This document shows, in pieces, positions 27,118-35,900 of a stretch of DNA of 64,000 nucleotides. The stretch's first letter is position 1; every line of letters starts with the position of its first letter. This stretch comes from Oscillospiraceae bacterium (GTDB lineage Bacteria > Bacillota > Clostridia > Oscillospirales > Acutalibacteraceae), in the NCBI GenBank assembly GCA_015065785.1, contig SVPR01000001.1, positions 124,001 to 188,000 of the forward strand. The letters are read 5' to 3'. The notes beneath the pieces were generated by a model. The model did not search any database. It had not been told where the DNA came from and saw only the letters and a list, made by a program, of their open reading frames with translations. A program made the position numbers and the translations under genes.

Positions 27118-28341
27118 TTATTTAATGATTTTGTGGAAAACCTTTTTACCCTTTTTAATAATTACATAGCCTTTTTCAAAATCTGAAGCAGGGATAATGT
27201 GTGACACAGCAGTAACTTTTTCGTTATCTACACTAACGCCACCTTGTTCAATAAGGCGTCTTGCTTCACCGCGTGAAATAACAAGCTCTGCTTTAATAAG
27301 AGCATCAATTATGTTAATACCTTCGTCAGCAAAATCTTCAGCTGAAAGGGTAGTAGATGGCATATTTTCAGAGTTACCGCCTGCGCCGAAAACAGATTTA
27401 GCAGCACTTTGTGCTTTTTCAGCTTCTTCTTTACCGTGAACAAGTGCAGTAAGCTCATAAGCCAAAATTTCTTTTGCTTTGTTAAGCTCGCTACCCTCCC
27501 AGGAATCCATTTTATCAATTTCTTCTAATGGTAAGAAAGTAAGCATTCTTATACATTTTAAAACATCGCTGTCAGCAACATTACGCCAATATTGATAGAA
27601 ATCATAAGGTGATGTTTTATCAGCATCAAGCCAAACTGCATTACCAGCAGTTTTACCCATTTTATTACCTTGTGAGTCTGTAAGAAGGGTAATAGTCATA
27701 GCGTGAGCGTCTTTACCTAATTTTTTTCTGATAAGCTCAGTACCACCGAGCATATTGCTCCATTGGTCGTCACCGCCAAACTGCATATTACAACCGTAAT
27801 TTTTGTAGAGGTAGTAGAAGTCATAGCTTTGCATAATCATATAGTTGAATTCAAGGAAGCTGAGACCTTTTTCCATTCTTTGCTTGTAGCATTCAGCTCT
27901 TAACATATTGTTAACTGAGAAGCAAGCGCCAACCTCTCTTAAAAGCTCAACATAGTTAAGATTTAAGAGCCATTCAGCGTTGTTTACCATTTGTGCTTTA
28001 CCCTCACCGAACTCAATGAATCTTTCCATCTGGCGTTTGAAGCAATCAGCATTGTGCTGAATATCTTCTTTTGTGAGCATTTTTCTCATATCTGTTCTGC
28101 CTGATGGGTCACCAATCATAGTAGTACCGCCACCAATAAGTGCAATTGGTTGGTTACCAGCCATCTGGAGCCTTTTCATTAAAGTAAGTGCCATAAAGTG
28201 ACCTGCAGTGAGGCTATCAGCAGTACAGTCAAAGCCGATGTAAAACTTTGCTTTACCAGCATTTACCATTTCTCTTATTTCTTCTTCATTTGTTACCTGA
28301 GCAATAAGCCCACGAGCAACTAATTCTTCATAAATTCCCAT
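27118..28341 (-). CDS. tyrS: Tyrosyl-tRNA synthetase
   Basis: Class I synthetase that charges tRNA-Tyr, about 407 residues. It shows GFDCTADSLTAGH (HIGH-type motif) near residue 38, the tyrosine pocket region, GNKMGKT as the KMSKS equivalent near 230, and a C-terminal S4 RNA-binding domain (about 345-407, VISRGEARRLIEQGGV). ATG 28341 follows AGGTGG; the longer frame to 28380 has no ribosome site. Unlike many Firmicute tyrS genes, no T-box leader fits in the short divergent gap to 28512. It heads an operon ending with an alcohol dehydrogenase. Confidence 0.95.
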   Translation of the reverse strand: MGIYEELVARGLIAQVTNEEEIREMVNAGKAKFYIGFDCTADSLTAGHFMALTLMKRLQMAGNQPIALIGGGTTMIGDPSGRTDMRKMLTKEDIQHNADCFKRQMERFIEFGEGKAQMVNNAEWLLNLNYVELLREVGACFSVNNMLRAECYKQRMEKGLSFLEFNYMIMQSYDFYYLYKNYGCNMQFGGDDQWSNMLGGTELIRKKLGKDAHAMTITLLTDSQGNKMGKTAGNAVWLDADKTSPYDFYQYWRNVADSDVLKCIRMLTFLPLEEIDKMDSWEGSELNKAKEILAYELTALVHGKEEAEKAQSAAKSVFGAGGNSENMPSTTLSAEDFADEGINIIDALIKAELVISRGEARRLIEQGGVSVDNEKVTAVSHIIPASDFEKGYVIIKKGKKVFHKIIK

Positions 28342-28444
28342 TAGAATACCACCTAATAATTTTAATTTTACATACATCAAAAATTATATTATAAATGAAA
28401 AGGAATGTCAATAAAAACTATTTACAGAATATTACAAATTCGTA

Positions 28445-28490
28445 ACAAACGATAAATTTTTATTGACAAACGATAAAAAAGTGCTATTAT
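28445..28490 (+). promoter_or_regulatory. Promoter with a 12-bp direct repeat (candidate operator)
   Basis: ACAAACGATAAA occurs at 28445-28456 and again at 28466-28477, exactly 21 bases (two helical turns) apart. The second copy overlaps TTGACA (28463-28468); TATTAT follows at 28485-28490 (16-base spacer). The Cro-like protein of the same operon is the obvious candidate binder. Confidence 0.6.
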
Positions 28491-28511
28491 GTGTGCCAAG
28501 GAGTTGATTAA

Positions 28512-28958
28512 ATGAAAAAGTTTAAAAGGTCAATAAAATTTCTTTTCGGAATTTTAGTGTTTTTAAGTATAGTTTTTGGCGTACTGCTATTTTTAGCACC
28601 ATCATTATTTGACTGGTATTGTGGTTTTATCGGCAGAGATATAGATTCATATAAATCTTTAGTTATTGTTTTTTATTTGTGCTCACCATCAGCAGCATTA
28701 ACATTGCTCTTTTTGTTCAAGTTTTTGTTACAAATAAAAAATAACGAGATTTTTTCAAAAGAAACTACAAAAATTCTAAAAATTCTTTCTTGGTGCTGTC
28801 TTTCAATAGTGCCACTTTCAATACCGCTTTGCTTTCACTTTTTAGCATCATTTCCAATTCCTGCAGCAGGGCTTTTTATGTGGTTATTTTTAACAATAAT
28901 AAAAAATGCATTTGAATATGGTGCAGAAATTAAAGACGAAAACGATTTGACAGTATAG
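28512..28958 (+). CDS. DUF2975 membrane protein
   Basis: 148-residue protein with four membrane segments (near 10-30, 48-72, 92-112 and 118-136), matching the DUF2975 family. These are almost always encoded directly before a short YozG-like Cro/C1 regulator, as here (23 bases downstream). The pair is thought to form a membrane-linked regulatory module, but no biochemical function is established. It is expressed from the promoter carrying the direct repeat at 28445. ATG 28512 follows AAGGAGTTG. Confidence 0.85.
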   Translation: MKKFKRSIKFLFGILVFLSIVFGVLLFLAPSLFDWYCGFIGRDIDSYKSLVIVFYLCSPSAALTLLFLFKFLLQIKNNEIFSKETTKILKILSWCCLSIVPLSIPLCFHFLASFPIPAAGLFMWLFLTIIKNAFEYGAEIKDENDLTV

Positions 28959-28981
28959 TATTTTTAAAAGGAACGAATAAA

Positions 28982-29206
28982 ATGGCAATAATTGTAAATC
29001 TCGATGTTATGTTAGCAAAAAGGAAGATGTCATCAGGGGAGTTGGCTTCAAGAATCGGTTTAACGCAGGCTAATCTTTCTATATTAAAAACAGGCAAGGC
29101 TAAGGCTGTAAGATTTTCTACGCTCTCTGCAATTTGCAAGGAGTTGGACTGTCAACCCGGTGATATTCTTGAATTTATAGATATGGGAGAAAATTACGAT
29201 GAATAA
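28982..29206 (+). CDS. Cro/C1-type HTH regulator (YozG-like)
   Basis: 74-residue transcription regulator that is essentially one helix-turn-helix domain: KMSSGELASRIGLTQANLSIL forms the turn and recognition helix, and CKELDCQPGDILEF is the typical C-terminal end of this group. It lies between a DUF2975 membrane protein and a DUF4173 membrane protein; its last bases overlap the start of the latter (ATGAATAA). Autoregulation through the ACAAACGATAAA repeats is likely but unproved. ATG 28982 follows AAAGGAACG. Confidence 0.9.
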   Translation: MAIIVNLDVMLAKRKMSSGELASRIGLTQANLSILKTGKAKAVRFSTLSAICKELDCQPGDILEFIDMGENYDE

Positions 29207-30917
29207 TAATTCAAATAATAATTTAAACAATAACTTTAATGATAACCCTAATAATACTTTTACGGCTTCTACAGGTACGCAAACTCCAGGTTATACTGGA
29301 TTTTTTATGCCAAAAAAGAAAGTAAAGCCTTTAGCAAATGTTGAATTCAACAAAAAGGATTTTATAAGCTTTTTAGCAACAGCAGTTATTATGTTCCTCG
29401 TTTCATATATTGGTATTATTAACTTTTTTAATTTTGGTTTTACTATAACAATGTTACTGTTTACAGTATTTGCATTCTTTTATCTTTTTAATAAGAACTC
29501 AAAAAATAAAATTTTTGATTTATTTTTGTTTGCTTCTTCAGTTTTGTTAATTACTTCATTTTCACTTAATAGTGACAGTTTAATTAAATTTATTTCAATT
29601 CTTTATCTGTTGTTTCTTTTAGTGGTTAGTTTTACCGGTGTTTCAAATAATATTTCACAATCAGATTCTAATTATTTCTGGATTTATGACTCATTTTTTA
29701 AGCCTGTAAAAAACGCATTTGAAAATGTATTTTCACCATTTAAAAGTGCAAAAAGCAGTATGAAAAACGAAAAAGGTAAAAATATTACTTCTGTTTTAAT
29801 TGGCGTTCTCGTGGCTGTTCCTGCATTATTTGTTATAGTTCCGTTACTATCTTCATCAGATATAGCATTTGAAGCAGTAATCACTAAAATTTTTGAAAAT
29901 ACAAACTTAATTTTTAGTGCATTGCTTATTACTGTATTATTAACACCGTGCTTTTATAGTCTGATTTTTTATTTAAAAAAAGCACCGCGCTTAGAGCAGG
30001 AAGATTTGAAAAAACATACCGGAAAGCTTTCTGCAATTGGAATAAATTCATTTTTAATTTCGATTTCTATTGTTTACTTATTTTATGTATTTACACAGCT
30101 TGCGTATATTGTAGATGCTTTTTCATTTATTTTGCCTGAAAATTACACTGCGGCTGAATTTGCCAGAAGCGGTTTCTTCCAGATGGCAGTAATTGTTTTT
30201 ATAAACTTTGTAATTTTAGGATATACTGCAATAAATATTAAACGAAATAATTTTAACTTGCCTAAATCAACAAAGGGGATTTTAATATTTATTTCTGCGT
30301 TTACTATTTTCTATATTTCAACCGCAATCATAAAAATGGCAAAATACATTTCAATTTATGGTCTAACAAGGCTCAGAGTTTTAACAACTGTTTTTATGCT
30401 TATGCTTGCTGTAATATTCGTAATTATTATTTTAAAGCTTTTAATTTCAAAATTAAAATATATTAAACCGATTATTGTAGTTTGTACCCTTACTTTGCTG
30501 GCAATTTCACTTGTAGATATAAACACCGTTATTGCTGAATATAATTACAGGGAATATAAAGCAGGTAAAATACAGATTGATGTTGAACAAATTGATAGCC
30601 TTGGCATAAGCGGAGTGCCGACTCTCACTAAATTAGTCGATGAAAAAGATTATGATGTTTCATTTAAAGCAAAAGAGGCTCTCATGTATTCAAATGGTGA
30701 TATTTACTTCAGACCTTTCTCAGCTGATCCAAAAGAAACTACACCGGCTAAGGATAGCTTGTTTGAATACAACTTAATCTGGATAAATTCAAAAGATGCT
30801 TTTGATAATTTCCAGAAGAAGCATCCACAATTTAACGAGGAAACTTTTGAGGCTGAGTATAATAAATATTACGAGATCGAAGAAATTTCTGATGTTGATA
30901 GCGACGATTGGTATTAA
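29199..30917 (+). CDS. DUF4173-type multi-pass membrane protein
   Basis: 572-residue protein. The N-terminal 35 residues are an unusual Asn-rich, low-complexity tail, followed by about ten to twelve membrane segments between residues 50 and 440 and a C-terminal soluble region of about 120 residues ending in an acidic stretch. The middle matches DUF4173 (LPENYTAAEFARSGFFQMAVI motif near residue 310). The family often accompanies DUF2975/Cro modules; function unknown. The start overlaps the stop of the regulator, showing tight coupling. No terminator is evident before the FMN riboswitch promoter at 30935. Confidence 0.8.
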   Translation: MNNNSNNNLNNNFNDNPNNTFTASTGTQTPGYTGFFMPKKKVKPLANVEFNKKDFISFLATAVIMFLVSYIGIINFFNFGFTITMLLFTVFAFFYLFNKNSKNKIFDLFLFASSVLLITSFSLNSDSLIKFISILYLLFLLVVSFTGVSNNISQSDSNYFWIYDSFFKPVKNAFENVFSPFKSAKSSMKNEKGKNITSVLIGVLVAVPALFVIVPLLSSSDIAFEAVITKIFENTNLIFSALLITVLLTPCFYSLIFYLKKAPRLEQEDLKKHTGKLSAIGINSFLISISIVYLFYVFTQLAYIVDAFSFILPENYTAAEFARSGFFQMAVIVFINFVILGYTAINIKRNNFNLPKSTKGILIFISAFTIFYISTAIIKMAKYISIYGLTRLRVLTTVFMLMLAVIFVIIILKLLISKLKYIKPIIVVCTLTLLAISLVDINTVIAEYNYREYKAGKIQIDVEQIDSLGISGVPTLTKLVDEKDYDVSFKAKEALMYSNGDIYFRPFSADPKETTPAKDSLFEYNLIWINSKDAFDNFQKKHPQFNEETFEAEYNKYYEIEEISDVDSDDWY

Positions 30918-30934
30918 ATTTCTTTTATTTTCCG

Positions 30935-30962
30935 TTGACAAATTTAAAAAATATGCTATTAT
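30935..30962 (+). promoter_or_regulatory. Promoter of the FMN-riboswitch transcript
   Basis: TTGACA (30935-30940), 16-base spacer, TATTAT (30957-30962), just upstream of the aptamer. Confidence 0.8.
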
Positions 30963-30974
30963 ATATTAGTACGA

Positions 30975-31083
30975 AACTTCAGGGCGGGGTGCAAGTCCCC
31001 ACCGGCAGTAAAGTCTGCGAGCCATTTTTGGCTGATTGGGTGAAATTCCCAGACCGACGGTATAGTCCGGATGAAAGAAGATT
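30975..31083 (+). ncRNA. FMN riboswitch (RFN element)
   Basis: All hallmark blocks of the RFN aptamer occur in order: CTTCAGGGCGGGGTGCAAGT, CCCCACCGGCAGTAAA, GCGAGCC, TTGGGTGAAATTCCCAGACC, and GACGGTATAGTCCGGATGA, ending GAAAGAAGA. It binds flavin mononucleotide and, through the terminator at 31130, lowers ribU expression when flavin is plentiful. Confidence 0.97.
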
Positions 31084-31129
31084 TCAGCAATTTGAATTAT
31101 TTTAATTCTTTTTACGAAACCTTTATTAT

Positions 31130-31161
31130 TCGCCCTGAGTCTTTCGGGGCGATTATTTTTT
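31130..31161 (+). terminator. Riboswitch-controlled terminator before ribU
   Basis: Nine-bp stem TCGCCCTGA / TCGGGGCGA (one G-U pair) with a GTCTT loop at 31130-31152 and the run TTATTTTTT. It is the expression platform of the FMN riboswitch, 18 bases before the ribU start. Confidence 0.9.
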
Positions 31162-31178
31162 GAAAGGTGTTGTAGAAT

Positions 31179-31745
31179 ATGAAAAATAACTACACAAACA
31201 AACAAAAACTCCAAAGGCTCACAACGGCAGGTGTCTTAGCAGCACTTTCATTAGTGTTAATGGCAACTGTCCGTTTTCCGATTTTTCCATCTGCACCATT
31301 TTACGAGATGGAATTTTCAGATGTGCCGATTCTTTTATGCTCATCAATTTTAGGTCCTATTTATTCGGTTGTAACACTCTTTATTGTTTGCCTTATTCAG
31401 ACTTTGTTCTTTAGTTCTTCAAGTGGCATAATTGGTTTTGTAATGCACCTGGTTTCTTCTGGTCTTACAATTTTAGTTGTTTACTTTGTAAGAAAAAAAA
31501 TCAGCGGTTTAAAGGGTGTTTTAATTTCTAATCTTTTAGGTATTATTGTTATGACACTTATAATGATTCCTATGAATATGTGGATGGTTTCTGAATTTAT
31601 GGGAATAAATGTTGAAGGCTTTATTAAAGGCTTTTTAGCAGTTTGTGTTGCATTTAACCTGATTAAATCAACAGTTAACCTTACGCTTTATAGTATTCTT
31701 TCACCAATTATAAGCAAAGAATTCAACAAGTTATTCAATAAGTAA
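31179..31745 (+). CDS. ribU: Riboflavin-specific ECF transporter substrate-binding component
   Basis: S component of an energy-coupling-factor transporter, 188 residues with about six membrane segments and a basic, Asn/Lys-rich N-terminus. The opening hydrophobic stretch (TTAGVLAALSLVLMATVRFPI) and the later EFSDVPILL are typical of RibU. The assignment to riboflavin rests on the family and on the FMN riboswitch directly upstream. It needs the shared EcfA/A'/T module, which is not in this window. ATG 31179 follows GAAAGG. A strong terminator follows, so it is a single-gene riboswitch operon for vitamin uptake. Confidence 0.93.
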   Translation: MKNNYTNKQKLQRLTTAGVLAALSLVLMATVRFPIFPSAPFYEMEFSDVPILLCSSILGPIYSVVTLFIVCLIQTLFFSSSSGIIGFVMHLVSSGLTILVVYFVRKKISGLKGVLISNLLGIIVMTLIMIPMNMWMVSEFMGINVEGFIKGFLAVCVAFNLIKSTVNLTLYSILSPIISKEFNKLFNK

Positions 31746-31749
31746 ATTC

Positions 31750-31785
31750 AAGTGGGGAGGAGAACTTCCCACTTTTTTCTTTTTT
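31750..31785 (+). terminator. Terminator after ribU
   Basis: Ten-bp stem AAGTGGGGAG / CTTCCCACTT (one G-U pair), loop GAGAA, followed by TTTTCTTTTTT. Confidence 0.9.
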
Positions 31786-31819
31786 AGTAATTTTAATTGA
31801 ATTCTTTTTTATAAAACTA

Positions 31820-31848
31820 TTGACAAATCTTAATAAACTTTATAAAAT
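31820..31848 (+). promoter_or_regulatory. Promoter of acpP-proS
   Basis: TTGACA (31820-31825), 17-base spacer, TAAAAT (31843-31848). Confidence 0.7.
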
Positions 31849-31893
31849 CTATACTACAGTAATATGTAAAAATAAATTTTAGGAGTTGTTTTT

Positions 31894-32118
31894 ATGGTTT
31901 TCGATAAACTTAAAACAATCATTATTGAAGAGTTTGAAATTGAAGAAGAACTTATCACAATGAACACCACACTTAATGATGAGCTTGACATTGATTCACT
32001 TGACCTTGTTGACCTTGTTATGACAGTTGAAGACGAGTTTTCTATTGAGCTTCCTGATGAAGCACTTGAAGGTATGAAAACTATCGGTGATTTAGTTAAA
32101 TATATTGAAGAAAACTAA
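31894..32118 (+). CDS. acpP: Acyl carrier protein
   Basis: 74-residue acidic four-helix carrier protein. Ser35 in the motif [10 protein letters not shown] is the attachment point for 4'-phosphopantetheine. The sequence [21 protein letters not shown] is typical of the fatty-acid-synthesis ACP. No fab genes are next to it; instead proS follows after 35 bases. It may be the housekeeping ACP or a second copy; a search of the whole genome would decide. ATG 31894 follows AGGAGTTG. Confidence 0.92.
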   Translation: MVFDKLKTIIIEEFEIEEELITMNTTLNDELDIDSLDLVDLVMTVEDEFSIELPDEALEGMKTIGDLVKYIEEN

Positions 32119-32153
32119 AGTTAAAACAAATTAGAAAAGGATATTTATTTATA

Positions 32154-33593
32154 ATGGCAGATCAGAAAAAAATGGTTGAAGCAATCACTTCTATGGAAGT
32201 TGATTTTGCTCAATGGTACACAGATGTTGTAAAAAAAGCAGACCTTGTTGACTATTCAAGTGTTAAGGGCTGTATGATTATAAGACCTTATGGCTATGCT
32301 ATCTGGGAAAATATTCAGAGTATTCTTGACGGTCACTTCAAGAGAACAGGTCACGAAAATGTTTATATGCCTTTATTTATCCCTGAAAGCCTTTTACAAA
32401 AGGAAAAGGACCATGTTGAAGGCTTTGCACCGGAAGTTGCCTGGGTTACATACGGCGGTAGTGAAGAGCTTGAAGAAAGGCTTTGCGTAAGACCTACATC
32501 TGAAACACTTTTCTGCGAGCATTATGCTAAAATTATTCAATCTCACAGAGATTTACCTAAGCTCTATAATCAATGGTGCAGTGTTGTTCGTTGGGAAAAA
32601 ACTACAAGACCATTTTTAAGAACAAGAGAATTCTTGTGGCAAGAGGGTCACACAGTACACGCTACTGCAGAGGAAGCTGTTGAAGAAACAGAGCGTATGC
32701 TTAATATTTACGCTGACTTTTGCGAAAAATCACTCTGTATGCCTGTTGTTAAAGGCAAGAAAACTGAAAGTGATAAATTTGCAGGTGCAGTTTCTACTTA
32801 TGCAATTGAAGCACTTATGCACGATGGTAAGGCTCTTCAGGCCGGTACTTCTCACTACTTTGGTGATGGCTTTGCAAGAGCGTTTAATATGACTTATCAG
32901 GATAAAGAAAACAAGCTTTCTTTCGTTCATCAGACATCCTGGGGTGTTACAACAAGACTTATTGGCGCTATTATTATGTCACACGGTGATGATAACGGAC
33001 TTGTTCTTCCACCGGATGTTGCACCGATTCAGGTTGTTATTCTTCCTATTGCTCAGCATAAAGAGGGCGTACTCGATAAAGCTTATGAATTAAAAGAAAG
33101 ACTTTCTAAAGCTTTCAGAGTTAAGGTTGATGATAGTGACAACTCTGCAGGTTGGAAATTTGCTGAATACGAAATGAAAGGTGTTCCGCTTCGTCTTGAA
33201 ATCGGTCCTAAAGATATTGAGAAAAATCAATGTGTTTTAGTTCGTCGCGATAACAGAGAAAAGATTTTTGTTTCTCTCGATAACCTTGAAGCAGAAATTC
33301 AAAAGGCTCTCAGCGATTTTGCTGAAGCAATTTATAACAAAGCACTTGATAACTTAAATAAACACACTTTCGCTTGTACTACAATTGATGAAATCAACAA
33401 GGCGCTCACAGAAAACGGTGATGGCTTCATTAAAGCAATGTGGTGTGGTGATGAAGAATGTGAAGACAAGGTTAAAGAGCTTACAGGCGTTGGCTCTCGT
33501 TGTATTCCATTCCAGCAAGAAAATCTCTCTAATAAATGCGTTTGCTGTGGCAAGCCTGCTACACAAATGGTTTATTGGGGTAAAGCATATTAA
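32154..33593 (+). CDS. proS: Prolyl-tRNA synthetase (short, archaeal/eukaryote-like type)
   Basis: Class II synthetase that charges tRNA-Pro, 479 residues. It lacks the editing insertion of the long bacterial type and matches the short ProS type 3. Visible: the class II motif 2 region [24 protein letters not shown] near residue 145, motif 3 with [22 protein letters not shown] near residue 263, the anticodon-binding domain after about 290, and a C-terminal zinc-type domain with Cys residues ([15 protein letters not shown]). It shares a transcript with acpP and ends in a terminator. Confidence 0.95.
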   Translation: MADQKKMVEAITSMEVDFAQWYTDVVKKADLVDYSSVKGCMIIRPYGYAIWENIQSILDGHFKRTGHENVYMPLFIPESLLQKEKDHVEGFAPEVAWVTYGGSEELEERLCVRPTSETLFCEHYAKIIQSHRDLPKLYNQWCSVVRWEKTTRPFLRTREFLWQEGHTVHATAEEAVEETERMLNIYADFCEKSLCMPVVKGKKTESDKFAGAVSTYAIEALMHDGKALQAGTSHYFGDGFARAFNMTYQDKENKLSFVHQTSWGVTTRLIGAIIMSHGDDNGLVLPPDVAPIQVVILPIAQHKEGVLDKAYELKERLSKAFRVKVDDSDNSAGWKFAEYEMKGVPLRLEIGPKDIEKNQCVLVRRDNREKIFVSLDNLEAEIQKALSDFAEAIYNKALDNLNKHTFACTTIDEINKALTENGDGFIKAMWCGDEECEDKVKELTGVGSRCIPFQQENLSNKCVCCGKPATQMVYWGKAY

Positions 33594-33598
33594 AAATC

Positions 33599-33628
33599 AG
33601 GACTGTTGCATTATGTAACAGTCCTTTT
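33599..33628 (+). terminator. Terminator after proS
   Basis: Nine-bp stem AGGACTGTT / AACAGTCCT with a nine-base loop and TTTT. Confidence 0.8.
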
Positions 33629-33704
33629 AAATAATAGTTATTATAAAGGTAACAATAATTGGATTACTAAAAGTAAGAGTAAAAAGAAATAAAGGATGAA
33701 TTAA

Positions 33705-34133
33705 ATGATTTACACAAGCCTAACTAAAAAAGCCTTAAAACTCTGTTTTGAAGCACATAAAGAGCAGGTAGATAAAAGTGGTATGCCTTATGTTTTTCAT
33801 CCGTTTCATTTAGCTGAACAGATGACAGATGAAGCCACAACTGTTGTGGCACTTCTTCACGATGTTGTTGAAGATACACCTATAACATTCAACGATTTAG
33901 AAAAGCAAGGTTTTGGTGAAGAAATAATATCTGCTTTAAGGCTTTTGACACACGATAAAAACACGCCTTATATGGAATATGTAGGTGAGATTAAGAAAAA
34001 TAAAATTGCAACCAAAGTAAAGCTTGCTGATTTGAAACACAACAGCGATTTAACAAGACTTTCGGTAGTTGACGAAAAAGCATTAAAGCGTAAAGAAAAA
34101 TACGAAAAAGCAATTGAGCTTTTAGAACAATAA
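33705..34133 (+). CDS. Small HD hydrolase related to RelA/SpoT (MESH1-like)
   Basis: 142-residue HD protein matching the hydrolase domain of Rel/SpoT enzymes without a synthetase domain. Metal and substrate residues are seen in YVFHPFHLAEQM (near residue 26), the HD pair in LLHDVVEDTP (near residue 48), and KLADLKHNSDL (near residue 107). Such small proteins (MESH1/SAH type) can hydrolyse (p)ppGpp or related nucleotides; activity here is inferred. It is a single-gene transcript between the proS terminator and a bidirectional terminator. ATG 33705 follows AAAGGATG. Confidence 0.85.
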   Translation: MIYTSLTKKALKLCFEAHKEQVDKSGMPYVFHPFHLAEQMTDEATTVVALLHDVVEDTPITFNDLEKQGFGEEIISALRLLTHDKNTPYMEYVGEIKKNKIATKVKLADLKHNSDLTRLSVVDEKALKRKEKYEKAIELLEQ

Positions 34134-34140
34134 TAAACAA

Positions 34141-34180
34141 ATGCCCCAAACATCATTTTGTGATGTCTGGGGCATTATTT
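34141..34180. terminator. Bidirectional terminator between convergent genes
   Basis: Fifteen-base arms (34141-34155 and 34161-34175, 14 pairs) with a TTTTG loop; TTATTTTT follows on the plus strand. It separates the HD hydrolase gene from dapB. Confidence 0.9.
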
Positions 34181-34933
34181 TTAACCATTAACAAGGTCTT
34201 TCATATTATAAACTCGTGGGCTTTTGCCGTTTAAGAAGATTGCGGCATTAACTGCACCTTGTGCAAAAATTGCTTTAGAACGAGCAGAGTGGCTGAGTTT
34301 TACAATCTCGTCATTACCTGCAAAAATAACTTCATGTTCACCAACAATATTGCCACCGCGAATTGAGTGAATACCAATCTCTTTTTCGTTTCTCTTTTGT
34401 CTTTTTGAATGTCTGTCATACTCATAATATACATCAGGAATTTCTTCTTTTATTGAGTCTGCTAACATTAAAGCGGTTCCGCTCGGAGCGTCTAACTTCT
34501 GGTTGTGGTGTGCTTCAACAATTTCAATGTCAAAGTCATTACCCAAAACCTTGGCCGCTGTTTTAGCTAATTCACAAAGAAGACTGACACCCATTGACAT
34601 ATTGTAAGAGAAGAAAACAGGTATTTCTTGTGAGAATTCTTCAACAGTTTTAATTTGTTCATCTGAAAGACCGGTTGTAGAAATTACAACTGCAGTATTT
34701 GTTGATTTAGCGTATTCTAACATTGAAAGAAGTAATGCAGGGTTTGAAAAATCTACAATAACATCTGCATTAACCTGAACTTCAGAAAAAGTTTGAAAAA
34801 CAGGGTAGCCTAATGTTGAATCATCAACAATATCAACACCTGCAACAATCACGCAATCATCACGGGTGTTTACAATATTTGTAACAGTTCTGCCCATTTT
34901 ACCACAGCAACCGCTTAAAATTATCTTTGTCAT
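34181..34933 (-). CDS. dapB: 4-hydroxy-tetrahydrodipicolinate reductase
   Basis: NAD(P)H-dependent second enzyme of the diaminopimelate/lysine branch. 250 residues. It begins with the nucleotide-binding GCCGKMGRTV and contains the catalytic signature EAHHNQKLDAPSGTAL near residue 140 with the conserved His pair and Lys. ATG follows GGAGGAAG. It is the last gene of asd-dapA-dapB and ends at a bidirectional terminator. The product also feeds dipicolinate for spores and the peptidoglycan cross-bridge. Confidence 0.96.
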   Translation of the reverse strand: MTKIILSGCCGKMGRTVTNIVNTRDDCVIVAGVDIVDDSTLGYPVFQTFSEVQVNADVIVDFSNPALLLSMLEYAKSTNTAVVISTTGLSDEQIKTVEEFSQEIPVFFSYNMSMGVSLLCELAKTAAKVLGNDFDIEIVEAHHNQKLDAPSGTALMLADSIKEEIPDVYYEYDRHSKRQKRNEKEIGIHSIRGGNIVGEHEVIFAGNDEIVKLSHSARSKAIFAQGAVNAAIFLNGKSPRVYNMKDLVNG

Positions 34934-34963
34934 TTAAACTTCCTCCGAAATTTTTAATTTATC

Positions 34964-35854
34964 TCAAATTAAATTATGATTTTTTAAAGCCTTAGTTAAA
35001 ATAGCTTTATTTTTCTCGTTGATAGGGGAAAGTGGCATTCTGCATCTTCCAACATCTTTACCCATTAAGCATAAAGCTTCTTTTACAGGGATTGGGTTAA
35101 CATCACAAAAGAGAGCATTACACAAATCAAGATATTCAAGCTGCAAAGCAGCACTTGCTTTAATGTCATCATCGAGCGCAAGCTGTGCAATATCGTGTGC
35201 CGCCTTTGGTGCAACATTTGAAAGAACAGAAATAACGCCAATAGCACCTAATGCCATAAATGCAGTAATCTGGTCATCGTTACCTGAATAATAGTTCAAA
35301 TTATCCTTACAAAGTGCAACTGTTTTAGCGAAAGCAGAAATATCGCCATTTGCTTCTTTTACACCATTAACCAAAGGTAATTTTGAAAGCTCCAGATAAG
35401 TTTCAGGTAAAATATTTACACCGGTTCTGGAAGGAACATTGTAAAGAATCATTGGCGTAGAAACGCGTTTTTCAATGTAGCTGAATGACTCAATTAAACC
35501 ATCCTGTGATGCTTTATTATAATAGGGGGTAACTGTTAAAAGACCATCAACCCCACATTTTTCAGCATCATTTGAAAGAATAACAGAATGCATTGTGTCA
35601 TTACTGCCGGTGCCTGCAATAACAGGTACACGACCATTTGTAACATTAACCGCAACTTTAATAGCCTCAAGATGTTCGTCATAAACGAGAGTTGATTTTT
35701 CGCCCGTTGTACCGCATACAACAATGGCATCTGTTCCGTTTTCGATTTGTTCGTTAATTAACTCCTCGAAAAGAGGGAAATTGATTTTAAGAGTTTCGTC
35801 CTTAAAAGGTGTAACAATAGCTACACCTGCTCCTGCGAAAATAGGCTTTTTCAC
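34964..35854 (-). CDS. dapA: 4-hydroxy-tetrahydrodipicolinate synthase
   Basis: Condenses pyruvate and aspartate semialdehyde through a Schiff-base lysine. About 296 residues, TIM barrel. Family motifs: the VCGTTGEKSTL region near residue 45, YYNKASQDGLI, MILYNVPSRTGVNI with the catalytic Tyr region, and NGVKEANGD with the Schiff-base Lys near residue 162. GTG 35854 is chosen because GGGAGGT lies seven bases upstream; the longer frame to 35869 starts inside that site. It sits between asd and dapB in one operon. Confidence 0.96.
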   Translation of the reverse strand: MKKPIFAGAGVAIVTPFKDETLKINFPLFEELINEQIENGTDAIVVCGTTGEKSTLVYDEHLEAIKVAVNVTNGRVPVIAGTGSNDTMHSVILSNDAEKCGVDGLLTVTPYYNKASQDGLIESFSYIEKRVSTPMILYNVPSRTGVNILPETYLELSKLPLVNGVKEANGDISAFAKTVALCKDNLNYYSGNDDQITAFMALGAIGVISVLSNVAPKAAHDIAQLALDDDIKASAALQLEYLDLCNALFCDVNPIPVKEALCLMGKDVGRCRMPLSPINEKNKAILTKALKNHNLI

Positions 35855-35900
35855 AGTATGACCTCCCAAAAATTATTTTAGTAATTGAATTACTATATTA

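Noticed and set aside
28342..28511. Tyrosine T-box before tyrS
   Set aside because: No AGGGTGG-ACCGCG block or terminator between promoter region and start, and too little space.
30908..31214. Short reading frames on both strands over the FMN riboswitch
   Set aside because: They overlap the conserved aptamer and terminator, which explain the sequence fully.
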